64,000 bases of DNA from Paracoccaceae bacterium (GTDB lineage Bacteria > Pseudomonadota > Alphaproteobacteria > Rhodobacterales > Rhodobacteraceae): contig JAAEZA010000015.1 of assembly GCA_018223125.1 (NCBI GenBank), forward strand, positions 1 through 64,000, in the 5' to 3' direction. The position numbers were made by a program, and so were the translations under genes. Below the pieces are notes generated by a model, which was not told where the DNA came from, did not search any database, and worked only from the letters and a program-made list of their open reading frames with translations. Positions 8,713-17,177 of the stretch are shown here, piece by piece. The first letter of the stretch is position 1. Each line of letters begins with the position of its first letter.

Positions 8713-9126
8713 ATGAAAACCCTTCTGAACACCCATTCCTTTAACGTTCGCCCCTCTGATTGCGACCCGCTGGGTCACATGAACGTGGCGCGGTATCTGG
8801 ACGGGTGTTCGGATGCGGGGTTCAACCTGCAGTCCGCCTGGACCCTGACACCCCAAGACATCCGCGACGGGCGCAAACTGGCCTTCGTGGTGGTCAACGC
8901 CAACTCCAATTTCATCCGCGAATTGCATATCGGTGAAACAGTCAACATCCGCTCGGAGCTTCTGAAAATCGGGCGGAAATCCTGTCAGGTCTGCCACCAC
9001 TTCATGAAGGGTGAAACAGAGGTATTCAACTCGACCTTCACACTGGTGCTGATGAACCTGCAAAGCCGCAGTGCAGAGCCGATCCCCGATGATCTGCGCG
9101 CAGCCATGCAGAAGGCCCATGCTTAG
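8713..9126 (+). CDS. Acyl-CoA thioesterase, hot-dog fold (4HBT family)
   Basis: 137 residues. The motif SDCDPLGHMNVARYL near the N-terminus is the 4-hydroxybenzoyl-CoA-thioesterase active-site helix, with Asp and His-Met-Asn conserved, followed by a beta-rich hot-dog core (VVVNANSNFIRELHIGETVNIRS is split by a turn). Such enzymes hydrolyse acyl-CoA thioesters. I chose ATG 8713; a GTG at 8701 in the same frame would add four residues and has a poorer ribosome site. It lies 21 bases after the aldehyde dehydrogenase and overlaps the next gene by 8 bases, so it belongs to the same operon. Substrate unknown. Confidence 0.8.
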   Translation: MKTLLNTHSFNVRPSDCDPLGHMNVARYLDGCSDAGFNLQSAWTLTPQDIRDGRKLAFVVVNANSNFIRELHIGETVNIRSELLKIGRKSCQVCHHFMKGETEVFNSTFTLVLMNLQSRSAEPIPDDLRAAMQKAHA

Positions 9127-10285
9127 GATCAGCAACAAATCGGCCCGTGCGCTCTGGCTGCACAGCAACGGGCTTTCGGCCAGCCCGACCGGCCCGCTTG
9201 ATGTGATGCAGATGATCCGCGATCTGGGATTTGTCCAGATTGATACCATCCGCAACGTTACCCGCGCCCATCACCACATCCTGTGGTCACGCAACCAGAA
9301 CTACCGTGAAAAGATGCTCTGGCCCCTGCTGGGCACGCACCGCCAGATCTTTGAACATTTCACCCATGACGCGTCCCTGCTGCCAATTGAATTTTACCCC
9401 ATGTGGGCGCGCCAATTCCGCCGCTGGGGCGAACGGGTCGCCCGCGCACCGTGGTATCAATCCGGTCTGGCGCAATCGGCCAAGCAGGACATTCTGCAAC
9501 GGATAGAATCCGAAGGCGCGCTTTCGACCCATGCCTTTGACACCAAGATCGAAGGCCCGCGGGAAATGTGGGCACGACCGCCCCACAAAAAGGCGCTGGA
9601 TCAGATGTGGTACGCGGGGGAGCTGGCCACCTGCTACCGCGAGAATTTCGTAAAATACTACAACCTGACGCACCGCGTTATTCCCGAACATCTACGCGAA
9701 CCCACAACGGACGATGCAGGACAGATCGACTGGCTCTGCCGCAATGCGCTGTCGCGGCTGTCTTTCGGCACCCAAGGCGAAATCCAGCGCTTCTGGGAAG
9801 CAATGGACGCGCGGGAAACCCGCAGTTGGATCGCAGCGCAAGGCGAACTGGTGCCGGTGGAAATCGAACTGGCCGACGGCAGCCCCTACGCTGTCTTTGG
9901 CACCCCCGACATAGAGCAGCGTCTTGCCAGTTGCCCCGCCCCGAGCAGCCGGTTGCGTCTGCTCAACCCGTTCGATCCGGCGATCCGAGACCGCAACCGC
10001 CTGAAACGCCTGTTCGGGTTTGAATATGTGAACGAAATGTTCGTCCCCGCCGCCAAACGCCGCTGGGGCTATTACGTCTACCCGCTTCTGGAGCGGGACA
10101 GATTTGTCGGACGGGTCGAGTTGAAGGCAGACCGCAGCAGGAATATCATGCAGGTCACCGGCTTCTGGGCAGAGCCAAAGATCGCATGGGGGCCGCCACG
10201 CCTGCAAAAACTGGACAGCGAACTGGCCCGCTTTGCACGGCTTGCCGGAATTACGCAAATCGACTGGATCGCGCAACGCCCCTGA
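9119..10285 (+). CDS. Winged-helix DNA glycosylase, YcaQ/AlkX type (HTH_42 superfamily)
   Basis: 388 residues. The family unhooks interstrand crosslinks and other bulky alkylated bases. The catalytic QxD motif is visible as QID at residues 40-42 (GFVQIDTI), followed by the conserved RNVTRAHHHILWSRN, and later LLNPFDPAIRDRNRLKRLFGF-like and YYVYPLLERDRFVGRV passages typical of the family. Length (about 390-410) agrees. The ATG at 9119 overlaps the thioesterase stop by 8 bases and has AAGG 7 bases upstream; an upstream frame to 9071 only reads thioesterase DNA. Its place inside a catabolic operon is odd for a repair enzyme and may reflect simple co-transcription. Confidence 0.88.
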   Translation: MLRISNKSARALWLHSNGLSASPTGPLDVMQMIRDLGFVQIDTIRNVTRAHHHILWSRNQNYREKMLWPLLGTHRQIFEHFTHDASLLPIEFYPMWARQFRRWGERVARAPWYQSGLAQSAKQDILQRIESEGALSTHAFDTKIEGPREMWARPPHKKALDQMWYAGELATCYRENFVKYYNLTHRVIPEHLREPTTDDAGQIDWLCRNALSRLSFGTQGEIQRFWEAMDARETRSWIAAQGELVPVEIELADGSPYAVFGTPDIEQRLASCPAPSSRLRLLNPFDPAIRDRNRLKRLFGFEYVNEMFVPAAKRRWGYYVYPLLERDRFVGRVELKADRSRNIMQVTGFWAEPKIAWGPPRLQKLDSELARFARLAGITQIDWIAQRP

Positions 10286-10417
10286 ACCCCGTCCCAAACC
10301 CTGCAAAGCCCCGAAATCCGAAATAATGTTCCTAGCGTCAAATACCCGATACCTTGCCACTTGGGCTTGCATTCGCCGCAATATGGGCAGAATCATACCG
10401 CAAACGGGAGAACCGAA

Positions 10418-11029
10418 ATGATCAAAGTCCATCACCTGAACCGTTCCCGCAGCCTGCGCATTCTCTGGCTTCTTGAAGAATTGGGCCTTGAATACGAGGT
10501 TATCCGCTACGAACGGGATGCAAAGACCAATCTTGCGCCGCCAGAACTGCTGGCGCTGCACCCGTTGGGCAAAAGCCCGATGGTGGAACTGGACGGCCGG
10601 TTGATCACGGAATCCGCCGCAATTGTAGAGGCGATCTGTGCCAGACACGGTTCCCGACTGGTGCCACCGCGCGACTCGGATGCTTATATCACACATATGG
10701 AACTGATGCATTTTGCCGAAGGTTCCGCCATGACGCCGATCCTCCTGAACCTCTACACAGGGCGGCTCGGGGATGCGGCCGCCCCGTTACAGCCCCGTAT
10801 CCAGTCCGAACTGACCAGCCATTTTTCCTATATGGAACAGATGCTTCGCCCTTCAGGCCACTTTGTAGTGGACGACCTCTCCGCCGCCGACATTATGCTC
10901 AGCTTTCCGGCCACTGTGGCCCTGCGCATGGGACGCGGCGCCGACTTCCCCAAACTCGCCGCATTCGTGGACTGGATGAACAACCGTCCCGCGTTTCAGG
11001 CCGCTTTAACCAGGGGTGGCGGGGACTGA
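10418..11029 (+). CDS. Glutathione S-transferase
   Basis: 203 residues, cytoplasmic. The thioredoxin-like N-terminal domain (about 1-80) contains NRSRSLRILWLLEELGLEYEV and the glutathione-binding LHPLGKSPMVELDG with the cis-Pro and ITESAAIVEAI passage; the helical C-terminal domain follows. The start is set by GGGAG 7 bases before ATG 10418. The residue pattern near the N-terminus (HHLNRSRS) suggests a Ser-type enzyme as in many bacterial GSTs. It stands 132 bases downstream of the ycaQ-type gene and 51 bases before the SDR gene, all on the plus strand. Substrate not predictable. Confidence 0.88.
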   Translation: MIKVHHLNRSRSLRILWLLEELGLEYEVIRYERDAKTNLAPPELLALHPLGKSPMVELDGRLITESAAIVEAICARHGSRLVPPRDSDAYITHMELMHFAEGSAMTPILLNLYTGRLGDAAAPLQPRIQSELTSHFSYMEQMLRPSGHFVVDDLSAADIMLSFPATVALRMGRGADFPKLAAFVDWMNNRPAFQAALTRGGGD

Positions 11030-11080
11030 TCCCTCCGTCCCGACCCATTTTCACAAGACCAAGACACAGGAATACCAAAC

Positions 11081-11827
11081 ATGAAACTTGAAGGAAAAAC
11101 CGCGATTGTCACCGGCGCAGCTTCCGGCTTTGGCGCAGGGATTGCAGCCAAGTTCATTCAGGAAGGCGCACAGGTGCTGCTGGCCGACATCAACGACGAT
11201 GGCGCTGTGGAAACAGCTTCTTCTCTGGGCGAAAATGCGTTCGGCTGCCAGGCTGATGTTGCCTCGGCGGACTCCGTTGAGTCCATGCTCCAAGCCGCGC
11301 TTGATCGCTTCGGCAAACTGGACATTCTGGTAAACAACGCCGGTGTGACACACCTTCCGGCGCCCATGGAAGAGGTCAGCGAGGAGGATTTCAACCGCGT
11401 GTTCAACGTGAACATGAAGTCGATTTACCTGTCGGGGCGCATTATCGTCCCCCATATGAAAGCCAATAAATCCGGCGCGATCCTGAACATCGCCTCTACC
11501 GCCGGTGTCAGCCCGCGCCCGAACCTGAACTGGTACAACGCCTCCAAAGGCTGGGCCATTACCGCAACCAGAGCCATGGCCGTTGAACTCGCCCCCTTCG
11601 GCGTGCGTGTGAACGCATTGAATCCTGTGGCGGGCGAAACCCCGCTGCTGAAATCTTTCATGGGTGAGGACACACCGGAAGTGCGCGCGAAATTTGTATC
11701 GACCATTCCTCTGGGGCGTTTTTCCACCGCCGAGGATATGGGCAATGCCGCAAGCTTCCTGTGCTCGGATGAAGCCTCCATGATCACCGGCGTTGCCATG
11801 GAAGTGGACGGCGGGCGCTGCATCTGA
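11081..11827 (+). CDS. Short-chain dehydrogenase/reductase (SDR)
   Basis: 248 residues with a full classical SDR plan: cofactor loop TGAASGFGAG near residues 13-22, acidic residue in VLLADIND favouring NAD, NNAG motif, active-site Ser in NIASTAG, and catalytic Tyr152/Lys156 in WYNASKG. The C-terminus has the usual VDGGRCI. It reduces or oxidises an alcohol/ketone; the substrate is open (glucose-1-dehydrogenase or 3-oxoacyl reductase names are often given to this type). The stop codon overlaps the next gene by 1 base (TGATG), so it is coupled to the P1-family amidase. Confidence 0.9.
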   Translation: MKLEGKTAIVTGAASGFGAGIAAKFIQEGAQVLLADINDDGAVETASSLGENAFGCQADVASADSVESMLQAALDRFGKLDILVNNAGVTHLPAPMEEVSEEDFNRVFNVNMKSIYLSGRIIVPHMKANKSGAILNIASTAGVSPRPNLNWYNASKGWAITATRAMAVELAPFGVRVNALNPVAGETPLLKSFMGEDTPEVRAKFVSTIPLGRFSTAEDMGNAASFLCSDEASMITGVAMEVDGGRCI

Positions 11828-12846
11828 TGCAGGTCGGCCCACGCAATCTGATCACCGATGTTCCCGGCCTCAAGGTCGGGAACGCGCAGGACGATGCACT
11901 GAAATCCGGCACCACAGTCCTGTTCGCGGAGGAACCCTTTATCGCCTCTGTCGCGGTAATGGGCGGCGCACCCGGCACGCGGGAAACCGATCTGCTGGAA
12001 CCTGACAAAATGGTAGACCGGATCGACGCGCTGGTGCTTTCGGGCGGGTCTGCCTACGGTCTGGATGCTGCAACCGGAGTGCAGGAACGACTGCGCCAGA
12101 ACCGACGCGGCTTTGCCATCGGTCCCGCGATCATTCCGCTGGTTCCCGCTGCGATCATCTTTGACTTGCTGAACGGCGGGAACAAGGACTGGCAGCGCAA
12201 TCCCTATTACGATCTCGGAATGGCAGCTTTTGACACTGCAGGCGAAACCTTTGATCTGGGCAGCGTCGGGGCAGGCACGGGTGCGCTGGCAGCGATGCAC
12301 AAGGGCGGGCTTGGCTCTGCGTCTTTCGTGCTCGACAGCGGTCACACCGTTGGCGCACTGGTGGCGGCCAATCCTGTAGGCTCTGTCACCCAGCCGGGCG
12401 GGCGCCATTTCTGGGCCGCGCCGTTCGAGATGAACAATGAATTCGGCGGGCTCGGCCCTTCCAATGAAACCGGCTTCACACTACCCGAAGCAAGCCGGAA
12501 AATGGCGGCTTTCGCACGGCAGGCCGGAATTCCCGAAACAGCCCCCCTGAACACCACCGTTGCCATCATCGCCACCGATGCCCCCCTGACCAAAGCCGAA
12601 TGCAAGCGGCTTGCCACCGTGGCCCATGACGGGATGGCCCGTGCGATCATGCCAAGCCACACACCCCATGACGGCGACCTGATCTTTGCGCTGTCCACCA
12701 CGCAGCGCAGCAGCGAACCCGCGCCGGACCTGACTATCCTTGGCACTGCGGCCGCCCACTGCCTGTCCCGCGCCATTGCCCGCGCGGTCTATTGCGCAAC
12801 CCCGAAAGCAGGGGACCTGTTGCCCTGTTGGAACGAGGATACCTGA
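11827..12846 (+). CDS. P1-family (DmpA/NylC-type) aminopeptidase or amidase, self-processing
   Basis: 339 residues. The family belongs to the N-terminal-nucleophile hydrolases: the chain cuts itself before a Thr or Ser, which becomes the nucleophile. Here the cleavage site is Asn242-Thr243 in PLNTTVAIIATDAPLTKAE, matching the NylC/DmpA pattern. The N-terminal half shows ITDVPGLKVGNAQDD, GGAPGTRETDLL and the substrate-pocket ALVLSGGSAYGLDAATGV. Members cleave N-terminal D- or L-amino-acid amides, beta-peptides or nylon oligomers. It overlaps the SDR before it and the alpha/beta hydrolase after it by one base each. The trio plausibly breaks down an amide compound; the real substrate is unknown. 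Confidence 0.88.
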   Translation: MQVGPRNLITDVPGLKVGNAQDDALKSGTTVLFAEEPFIASVAVMGGAPGTRETDLLEPDKMVDRIDALVLSGGSAYGLDAATGVQERLRQNRRGFAIGPAIIPLVPAAIIFDLLNGGNKDWQRNPYYDLGMAAFDTAGETFDLGSVGAGTGALAAMHKGGLGSASFVLDSGHTVGALVAANPVGSVTQPGGRHFWAAPFEMNNEFGGLGPSNETGFTLPEASRKMAAFARQAGIPETAPLNTTVAIIATDAPLTKAECKRLATVAHDGMARAIMPSHTPHDGDLIFALSTTQRSSEPAPDLTILGTAAAHCLSRAIARAVYCATPKAGDLLPCWNEDT

Positions 12847-13646
12847 TGCCAATACTCCCCCGCCCCGATGTCGATCTTTATTATGAAATCTCGGGCGAGG
12901 GACCGCCCCTGCTGCTGATACCGGGCATGTTGTCCGACAGCGCAAGCTGGCTGCCGGTCATCCCGCTTCTCACCCCCTATTTCACACTGATCCGCGTGGA
13001 CAACCGTGCCACAGGGCGGATGCAGGATTGCGGCCCGTTCCGGCTTGAAGAGTGTGTCAAAGATATTGCGGCGCTGCTGGAGCATTTGGACCTGAAGGAC
13101 GTTCACGTGGCGGGCCATTCTATGGGCGGTTTCCTGACCCTGATGCTTGCGGACCGCGCGCCGGAACGGCTTGCCTCTGTCAGCCTGCTGACTTCTGCAC
13201 CGACGAATGGTCCGCGAAATTTCCTGCTGTTCGATCAAGCCCTGCGGATGCGCCGCACCCCCGATCTGCCCGAAGGCTTCTGGCTGCGCAACCTGTTCCC
13301 GTGGTTCATGTCGCCTGCATTCTTCAGCGATCCGGCCAATCTGGACGCCTCGATCGCCGCATCATACGCCTATCCTTTTGCACAAACCACGGACTCCATG
13401 CAGTTGCAGCTGGAGGCGCTGACCGGATTTGATGCCGCACCCTATGTGAAACCCCTGCCCTGCCGCGCGCAAGCGATCCTCGGCGCGAACGATCTGCTGT
13501 TCAACGAAGCCGACGCGAAAGAGGCGCTGGCCCCGATCCCCAACCTGACGATTTCAACAATTGAAGACGCAGCCCATTCAATCCACTGGGAACAGCCGCA
13601 CAAAGTGGCAGAGGCGCTCAGGTCTTTTGCCCTGAACGCCCCTTAA
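12846..13646 (+). CDS. Alpha/beta hydrolase
   Basis: 266 residues. The nucleophile elbow is GHSMGG with Ser92; an oxyanion-type LLLIPGMLSDSASW loop lies near the N-terminus; the likely acid and histidine are in AILGANDLLFNEAD and DAAHSIHWEQP near the C-terminus. This is a complete catalytic triad pattern of esterase/lactonase-like enzymes. The ATG at 12846 shares its A with the stop of the P1-family gene, so translation is coupled. Together with the SDR and the amidase it forms a compact three-gene set. Substrate unknown. Confidence 0.88.
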   Translation: MPILPRPDVDLYYEISGEGPPLLLIPGMLSDSASWLPVIPLLTPYFTLIRVDNRATGRMQDCGPFRLEECVKDIAALLEHLDLKDVHVAGHSMGGFLTLMLADRAPERLASVSLLTSAPTNGPRNFLLFDQALRMRRTPDLPEGFWLRNLFPWFMSPAFFSDPANLDASIAASYAYPFAQTTDSMQLQLEALTGFDAAPYVKPLPCRAQAILGANDLLFNEADAKEALAPIPNLTISTIEDAAHSIHWEQPHKVAEALRSFALNAP

Positions 13647-13684
13647 CTTCTTCTGGCTTAAAATATCCCCGCGCGGAGCGCAGG
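13647..13684 (-). repeat. Gene-end element, copy A (hairpin followed by GGGGATATTT)
   Basis: Read on the minus strand it is CGCTCCGCGCGGGGATATTT followed by TAAGCCAGAAGAA. It lies directly after the argF stop and between two convergent genes. Copy B at 43850-43886 matches it almost base for base; copies C and D are looser relatives. The GC-rich palindrome before a short T stretch suggests a transcription terminator. I recall similar sequences at gene ends in Rhodobacterales genomes, but could not verify that here. Confidence 0.55.
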
Positions 13685-13691
13685 AAAATCC

Positions 13692-14618
13692 TTACACCCC
13701 CAGACAGTGCCGCATCACGGCTTTTTGCGCGTGAAGCCGGTTTTCCGCCTCGTCAAAAATCACCGATTGCGGGCCGTCCATCACGGCGCTGGTGACTTCC
13801 TCGTCGCGGTGGGCCGGCAGACAGTGCATGAACAGCGCATCCGGCTTGGCCTGCGCCATCAGCGCCTCGTTCACCTGATAGGGGCGCAACTGGTTGTGCC
13901 GCCGCTGGCGCGAGGACTGGTCGTCGTGCATGGACAACCACGTGTCCGCAACGATCAGATCCGCCCCTTCGACGGCCTTGGCAGCATCCCGCTCGATCGT
14001 CACATTGACGCCCTGCTCCCGTGCCAGTCCGACGAATTCTGCCTCGGGGTCCAGCCGTTCCGGCCCCGAGAAGGTGAAGTCGAATCCGAACTGACCGGCC
14101 GCATGAAGGAAAGAGGCACAGACATTGTTGCCATCCCCCATCCAGACCACTTTCTTGCCCTTGATCGGACCACGATGTTCTTCATATGTCATCACATCCG
14201 CCATGATCTGGCAGGGGTGGGTCCGGTCCGTCAGACCGTTTATCACCGGCACATCGGAAAACTCCGCCAGTTCCAGAAGGATGCTTTCGTCAAAGGTGCG
14301 GATCATGATCATATCCACATAACGCGACAACACCCGCGCTGTATCTGCAATCGTCTCGCCATGGCCGAGCTGCATTTCCGCACCCGACAGCACCATCGTC
14401 TGCCCGCCCATCTGGCGCACGCCCAGATCAAAGGAAACCCGCGTCCGCGTGGAGGGTTTTTCAAAGATCAGCGCAACCATTTTATTGGCCAGCGGCTGTT
14501 GCGCATCCGGCGTGCCTTTGGACTGGCCAAGGCGGGCCTGCTTCATAGCGTTAGCCTGATCCAGGATGTCCCGCAGAACGGCTTTGTCGGTTTTGTGAAT
14601 GTCCAGAAAATGGGTCAT
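13692..14618 (-). CDS. argF: Ornithine carbamoyltransferase
   Basis: 308 residues, catalyses carbamoyl phosphate plus ornithine to citrulline in arginine synthesis. Diagnostic motifs are present in order: carbamoyl-phosphate site [19 protein letters not shown] (HPCQ) and the ornithine/catalytic [11 protein letters not shown]. Length fits (about 305-335). It is the second gene of an argD-argF operon: its start overlaps the argD stop by 4 bases. Downstream is the gene-end element A. argE, for the deacetylation step, is about 40 kb away on the other strand. Confidence 0.97.
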   Translation of the reverse strand: MTHFLDIHKTDKAVLRDILDQANAMKQARLGQSKGTPDAQQPLANKMVALIFEKPSTRTRVSFDLGVRQMGGQTMVLSGAEMQLGHGETIADTARVLSRYVDMIMIRTFDESILLELAEFSDVPVINGLTDRTHPCQIMADVMTYEEHRGPIKGKKVVWMGDGNNVCASFLHAAGQFGFDFTFSGPERLDPEAEFVGLAREQGVNVTIERDAAKAVEGADLIVADTWLSMHDDQSSRQRRHNQLRPYQVNEALMAQAKPDALFMHCLPAHRDEEVTSAVMDGPQSVIFDEAENRLHAQKAVMRHCLGV

Positions 14619-15793
14619 TGTGCTGCCTTCAATTGTGTTGCGGCCTGATCCAGCAGATCAATGGCCTGACCGATCTCGGCCTCTGAAATGTTAAGGGGGG
14701 GCAACAGGCGGATCACATTGTCCCCGCCCGGTACCGTCAGAATACCTGCGTCATAACCAGCACGCACGACATCAAGATTGGTAACCTTGCATTTCACGCC
14801 GATCATCAAGCCAAGTCCCCGCACCTCTTCGAAAATTTCGGGATGGCTTGCAACCAACCCTTCGAGCTTTTGCCGCAGAAGTCCCGATTTCGCGGATACC
14901 TCGCCCAGAAACTCCGGTGTTGCAACAATATCCATCACCGCACCACCCACAGCGCAAGCCATCGGGTTGCCGCCATAGGTGGACCCGTGCGTACCTGCGA
15001 CCATCCCGCTGGCAGCCTCTTGCGTGGCCAGACAGGCGCCCAGCGGAAAGCCCCCGCCGATGCCTTTGGCCACAGCCATAATATCAGGGGTCACGCCGGA
15101 CCATTCGTGGGCAAACAGCTTGCCTGTCCGCCCCATACCGCACTGGATCTCATCACAAATCAGCAGCAGACCGTGCTCGTCGCACAGGCTGCGCAAGGCT
15201 TTCATCTTTGCGTCCGAAACCGGCACGATACCGCCTTCGCCCTGCACAGGCTCGATCAGGATCGCCGCGGCTTCGTTGTCAATTGCGGCTGCAAGGGCTT
15301 CGTCATCGTTGACGTCCACATGAACAAAACCGGGCAACATCGGCCCGAACCCTTTGGTCAGTTTCTCAGCCCCGGCAGCGGCGATCATGCCCAGAGAGCG
15401 GCCATGGAAGCTGTCTTTGAAAGCAATGATCTTGTAACGTTCGGGCTGGCCTTTGTGGCTAAAGTACTTCCGCGCCATTTTCACCGCGCATTCCATGCTT
15501 TCAGTGCCGGAGTTGGTGAAGAAAACCGTGTCTGCAAAAGTCGCTTCCACCAGTTTGTCCGCCAGCGCCTGCTGGTTGGGGATCTGGTAGAGGTTCGATG
15601 TATGCCACAGCTGGGTCGCCTGATGTTGCAGAACCTCCACCAGCTTGGGGTGCGCATGGCCAAGCGCGTTCACCGCAATGCCTGCCCCCATATCGAGAAA
15701 GCGGCGGTCCTGATCATCCACCAGCCAGCTTCCTTCGCCTTTGACAAACGTCAAAGGAGCGCGCGCGTATGTAGGCAGAATTGCGGGGATCAT
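14615..15793 (-). CDS. argD: Acetylornithine/succinyldiaminopimelate aminotransferase
   Basis: 392 residues, PLP-dependent class III aminotransferase converting N-acetylglutamate semialdehyde to N-acetylornithine. Seen: [28 protein letters not shown], the PLP-Asp region [19 protein letters not shown] and the Schiff-base Lys in [25 protein letters not shown] and the C-terminal [12 protein letters not shown] also fit. The enzyme often serves lysine synthesis as well. It is the first gene of the operon with argF; the promoter should lie in 15794-16117. Confidence 0.96.
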   Translation of the reverse strand: MIPAILPTYARAPLTFVKGEGSWLVDDQDRRFLDMGAGIAVNALGHAHPKLVEVLQHQATQLWHTSNLYQIPNQQALADKLVEATFADTVFFTNSGTESMECAVKMARKYFSHKGQPERYKIIAFKDSFHGRSLGMIAAAGAEKLTKGFGPMLPGFVHVDVNDDEALAAAIDNEAAAILIEPVQGEGGIVPVSDAKMKALRSLCDEHGLLLICDEIQCGMGRTGKLFAHEWSGVTPDIMAVAKGIGGGFPLGACLATQEAASGMVAGTHGSTYGGNPMACAVGGAVMDIVATPEFLGEVSAKSGLLRQKLEGLVASHPEIFEEVRGLGLMIGVKCKVTNLDVVRAGYDAGILTVPGGDNVIRLLPPLNISEAEIGQAIDLLDQAATQLKAAQ

Positions 15794-16117
15794 CAGGATT
15801 TTCCTTTTCTTAAAAATGAAGCCAATCCGTGCCGGATTGAAAGCATCAAGTCAATTGTGGATAGGGGGTTGGTTCAAACAAACGGAAACGGGCCCGAAAG
15901 CAGGGCCTTCTGGGCTTTAGCGTCGGCGTCGCGACGAACGGGTTTCGGCAGTCATGAACATGTGAACGGCATAGGGGGTGTTTTCCCGCTTGTCCAGCAA
16001 AGATCGCACAAGGTAGGGTTTTACGTCATCCCGCCGGACGCAGGCTTGCCGCTTGCCGCTTGCAGATCACAGTCGCGCGGGATAGGTCCGTGCTATCCCT
16101 TACTTAAGGTTGTTTCC
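15794..16117. other. Divergent intergenic region between argD and the EamA permease, 324 bp
   Basis: This gap should hold promoters for argD (minus) and the permease (plus). It also holds a possible short minus-strand reading frame (15917-16009), a small GGCCC/GGGCC hairpin near 15889-15905 just beyond that frame, and a 7-bp tandem repeat (GCTTGCC, nearly three units) at 16044-16063. No ARG box could be recognised by eye and no RNA gene is evident. Confidence 0.4.
15917..16009 (-). CDS. Possible small basic protein of 30 residues
   Basis: From a GTG at 16009 the frame reads VRSLLDKRENTPYAVHMF, then MTAETRSSRRRR and TAA. The in-frame reading continues upstream without a stop for another 19 codons but has no better start codon. 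The text looks protein-like (an ordered middle and an arginine tail), yet no ribosome site precedes the GTG. It may be a real small gene, an argD leader or a gene remnant. No family recognised. Confidence 0.2.
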   Translation of the reverse strand: MRSLLDKRENTPYAVHMFMTAETRSSRRRR

Positions 16118-16990
16118 TTGTCTCCCGCAGTCCACAGCCCCAAACGCGCCGCCCTGATGACCCTGCTGGCCGCCAGCCTGATCGCCAGCACCACAATCGT
16201 TGCGAAGTACCTTGGTACGCTTGGCACCCCGCTGCATCCGTTTCAGGTCTCGGCGGGCCGGTTTGTCTTTGCCTTCCTCGCGCTTTTAGTGTTTTCAGCC
16301 ATGACACGGCCTGGAATCTCCAATCCGAAAGTCGCTTTGCATCTGGGCCGCTCGCTGTTCGGTTGGATGGGTGTGACGCTGATGTTCACTGCGGTTGCAC
16401 ATATTCCGGTGTCGGACGCAACGGCCATCAGCTTTCTGAACCCTGTCTTTGGCATGATGCTCGCCATTCCCATTCTGGGTGAAAAAGTCGGCAAATGGCG
16501 CTGGTCCGCGGCTGGCATCGCCCTGTGTGGCGCTGTTGTCCTGTTGCGCCCCGGGGCTGGCAGTTTCCAGCCGGCGGCGCTGTTTGCCCTTCTCGCCGCC
16601 CTTTTCATGGGGTTGGAGGTTGTTTTGATCAAGCTCTTATCGGGACGCGAACCCCCTATGCAAATTCTGCTATTTAACAATGGGATTGGCGCAACCCTTG
16701 CCCTAACGGCGGCATTGTTTGTCTGGACAAGCCCCACGTGGGACCAATGGATCGGCCTTTGCCTGATCGGATTGCTGATGGTTTGCGGTCAAGCGCTGTT
16801 CATTCAGGCGATGCGCAGCGCAGAGGCCTCTTTTGTCCTTCCGTTTTCCTATTCCACACTCGTTTTTGCCACGGTTTACGATTTCTGGGCCTTCGGCGCA
16901 CAGCCCGATGCAATTTCGATCACCGGTGCAACCGTGATCCTTGGGGGCGCGGCTTTACTGGCCTGGCGGGAAATGCGGATAAAAACTTGA
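16118..16990 (+). CDS. DMT-superfamily permease with two EamA domains
   Basis: About 290 residues, with some ten membrane helices in two EamA repeats (for example LMFTAVAHIPVSDATAISFL with the PVFGMMLAIPILGEKVG passage, and the second repeat with FIQAMRSAEASFVLPFSYS). Such inner-membrane proteins export or import small metabolites. The start is uncertain: TTG 16118 has AAGG 8 bases upstream, while ATG 16157 has no ribosome site but also gives a complete first helix. The same frame is open far upstream (to 14843), but that part reads antisense through argD and is not real. It stands alone between argD and gcrA. Substrate unknown. Confidence 0.88.
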   Translation: MSPAVHSPKRAALMTLLAASLIASTTIVAKYLGTLGTPLHPFQVSAGRFVFAFLALLVFSAMTRPGISNPKVALHLGRSLFGWMGVTLMFTAVAHIPVSDATAISFLNPVFGMMLAIPILGEKVGKWRWSAAGIALCGAVVLLRPGAGSFQPAALFALLAALFMGLEVVLIKLLSGREPPMQILLFNNGIGATLALTAALFVWTSPTWDQWIGLCLIGLLMVCGQALFIQAMRSAEASFVLPFSYSTLVFATVYDFWAFGAQPDAISITGATVILGGAALLAWREMRIKT

Positions 16991-17040
16991 TCCAAGCCCA
17001 TTTCCACTCTCCGATTCATGCAACCCTTTCGGTGTAACCA

Positions 17041-17056
17041 CGCCTTAATGAAGGCG
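17041..17056 (+). terminator. Weak hairpin after the EamA permease gene
   Basis: CGCCTT, loop AATG, AAGGCG, followed by GCTGTTTCCTTT. It is 50 bases after the permease stop. The stem is short and the T tract is interrupted, so termination here is only a possibility. Confidence 0.3.
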
Positions 17057-17177
17057 GCTGTTTCCTTTCGGCTTGTCATCAACCTGTGACACGGTAGAAT
17101 GACGTTTGACCAGAAAAACAGCGCCAGCCGCCGTGCGGCGCAGGGGAATGCCCCGGAAATGACTGTGGAGTGATAGG

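Noticed and set aside
14843-16117. Long plus-strand open frame joined to the front of the EamA permease (715 codons in all)
   Set aside because: The first ~425 codons read antisense through argD and the gap after it. Membrane-protein text begins only near 16118-16157.
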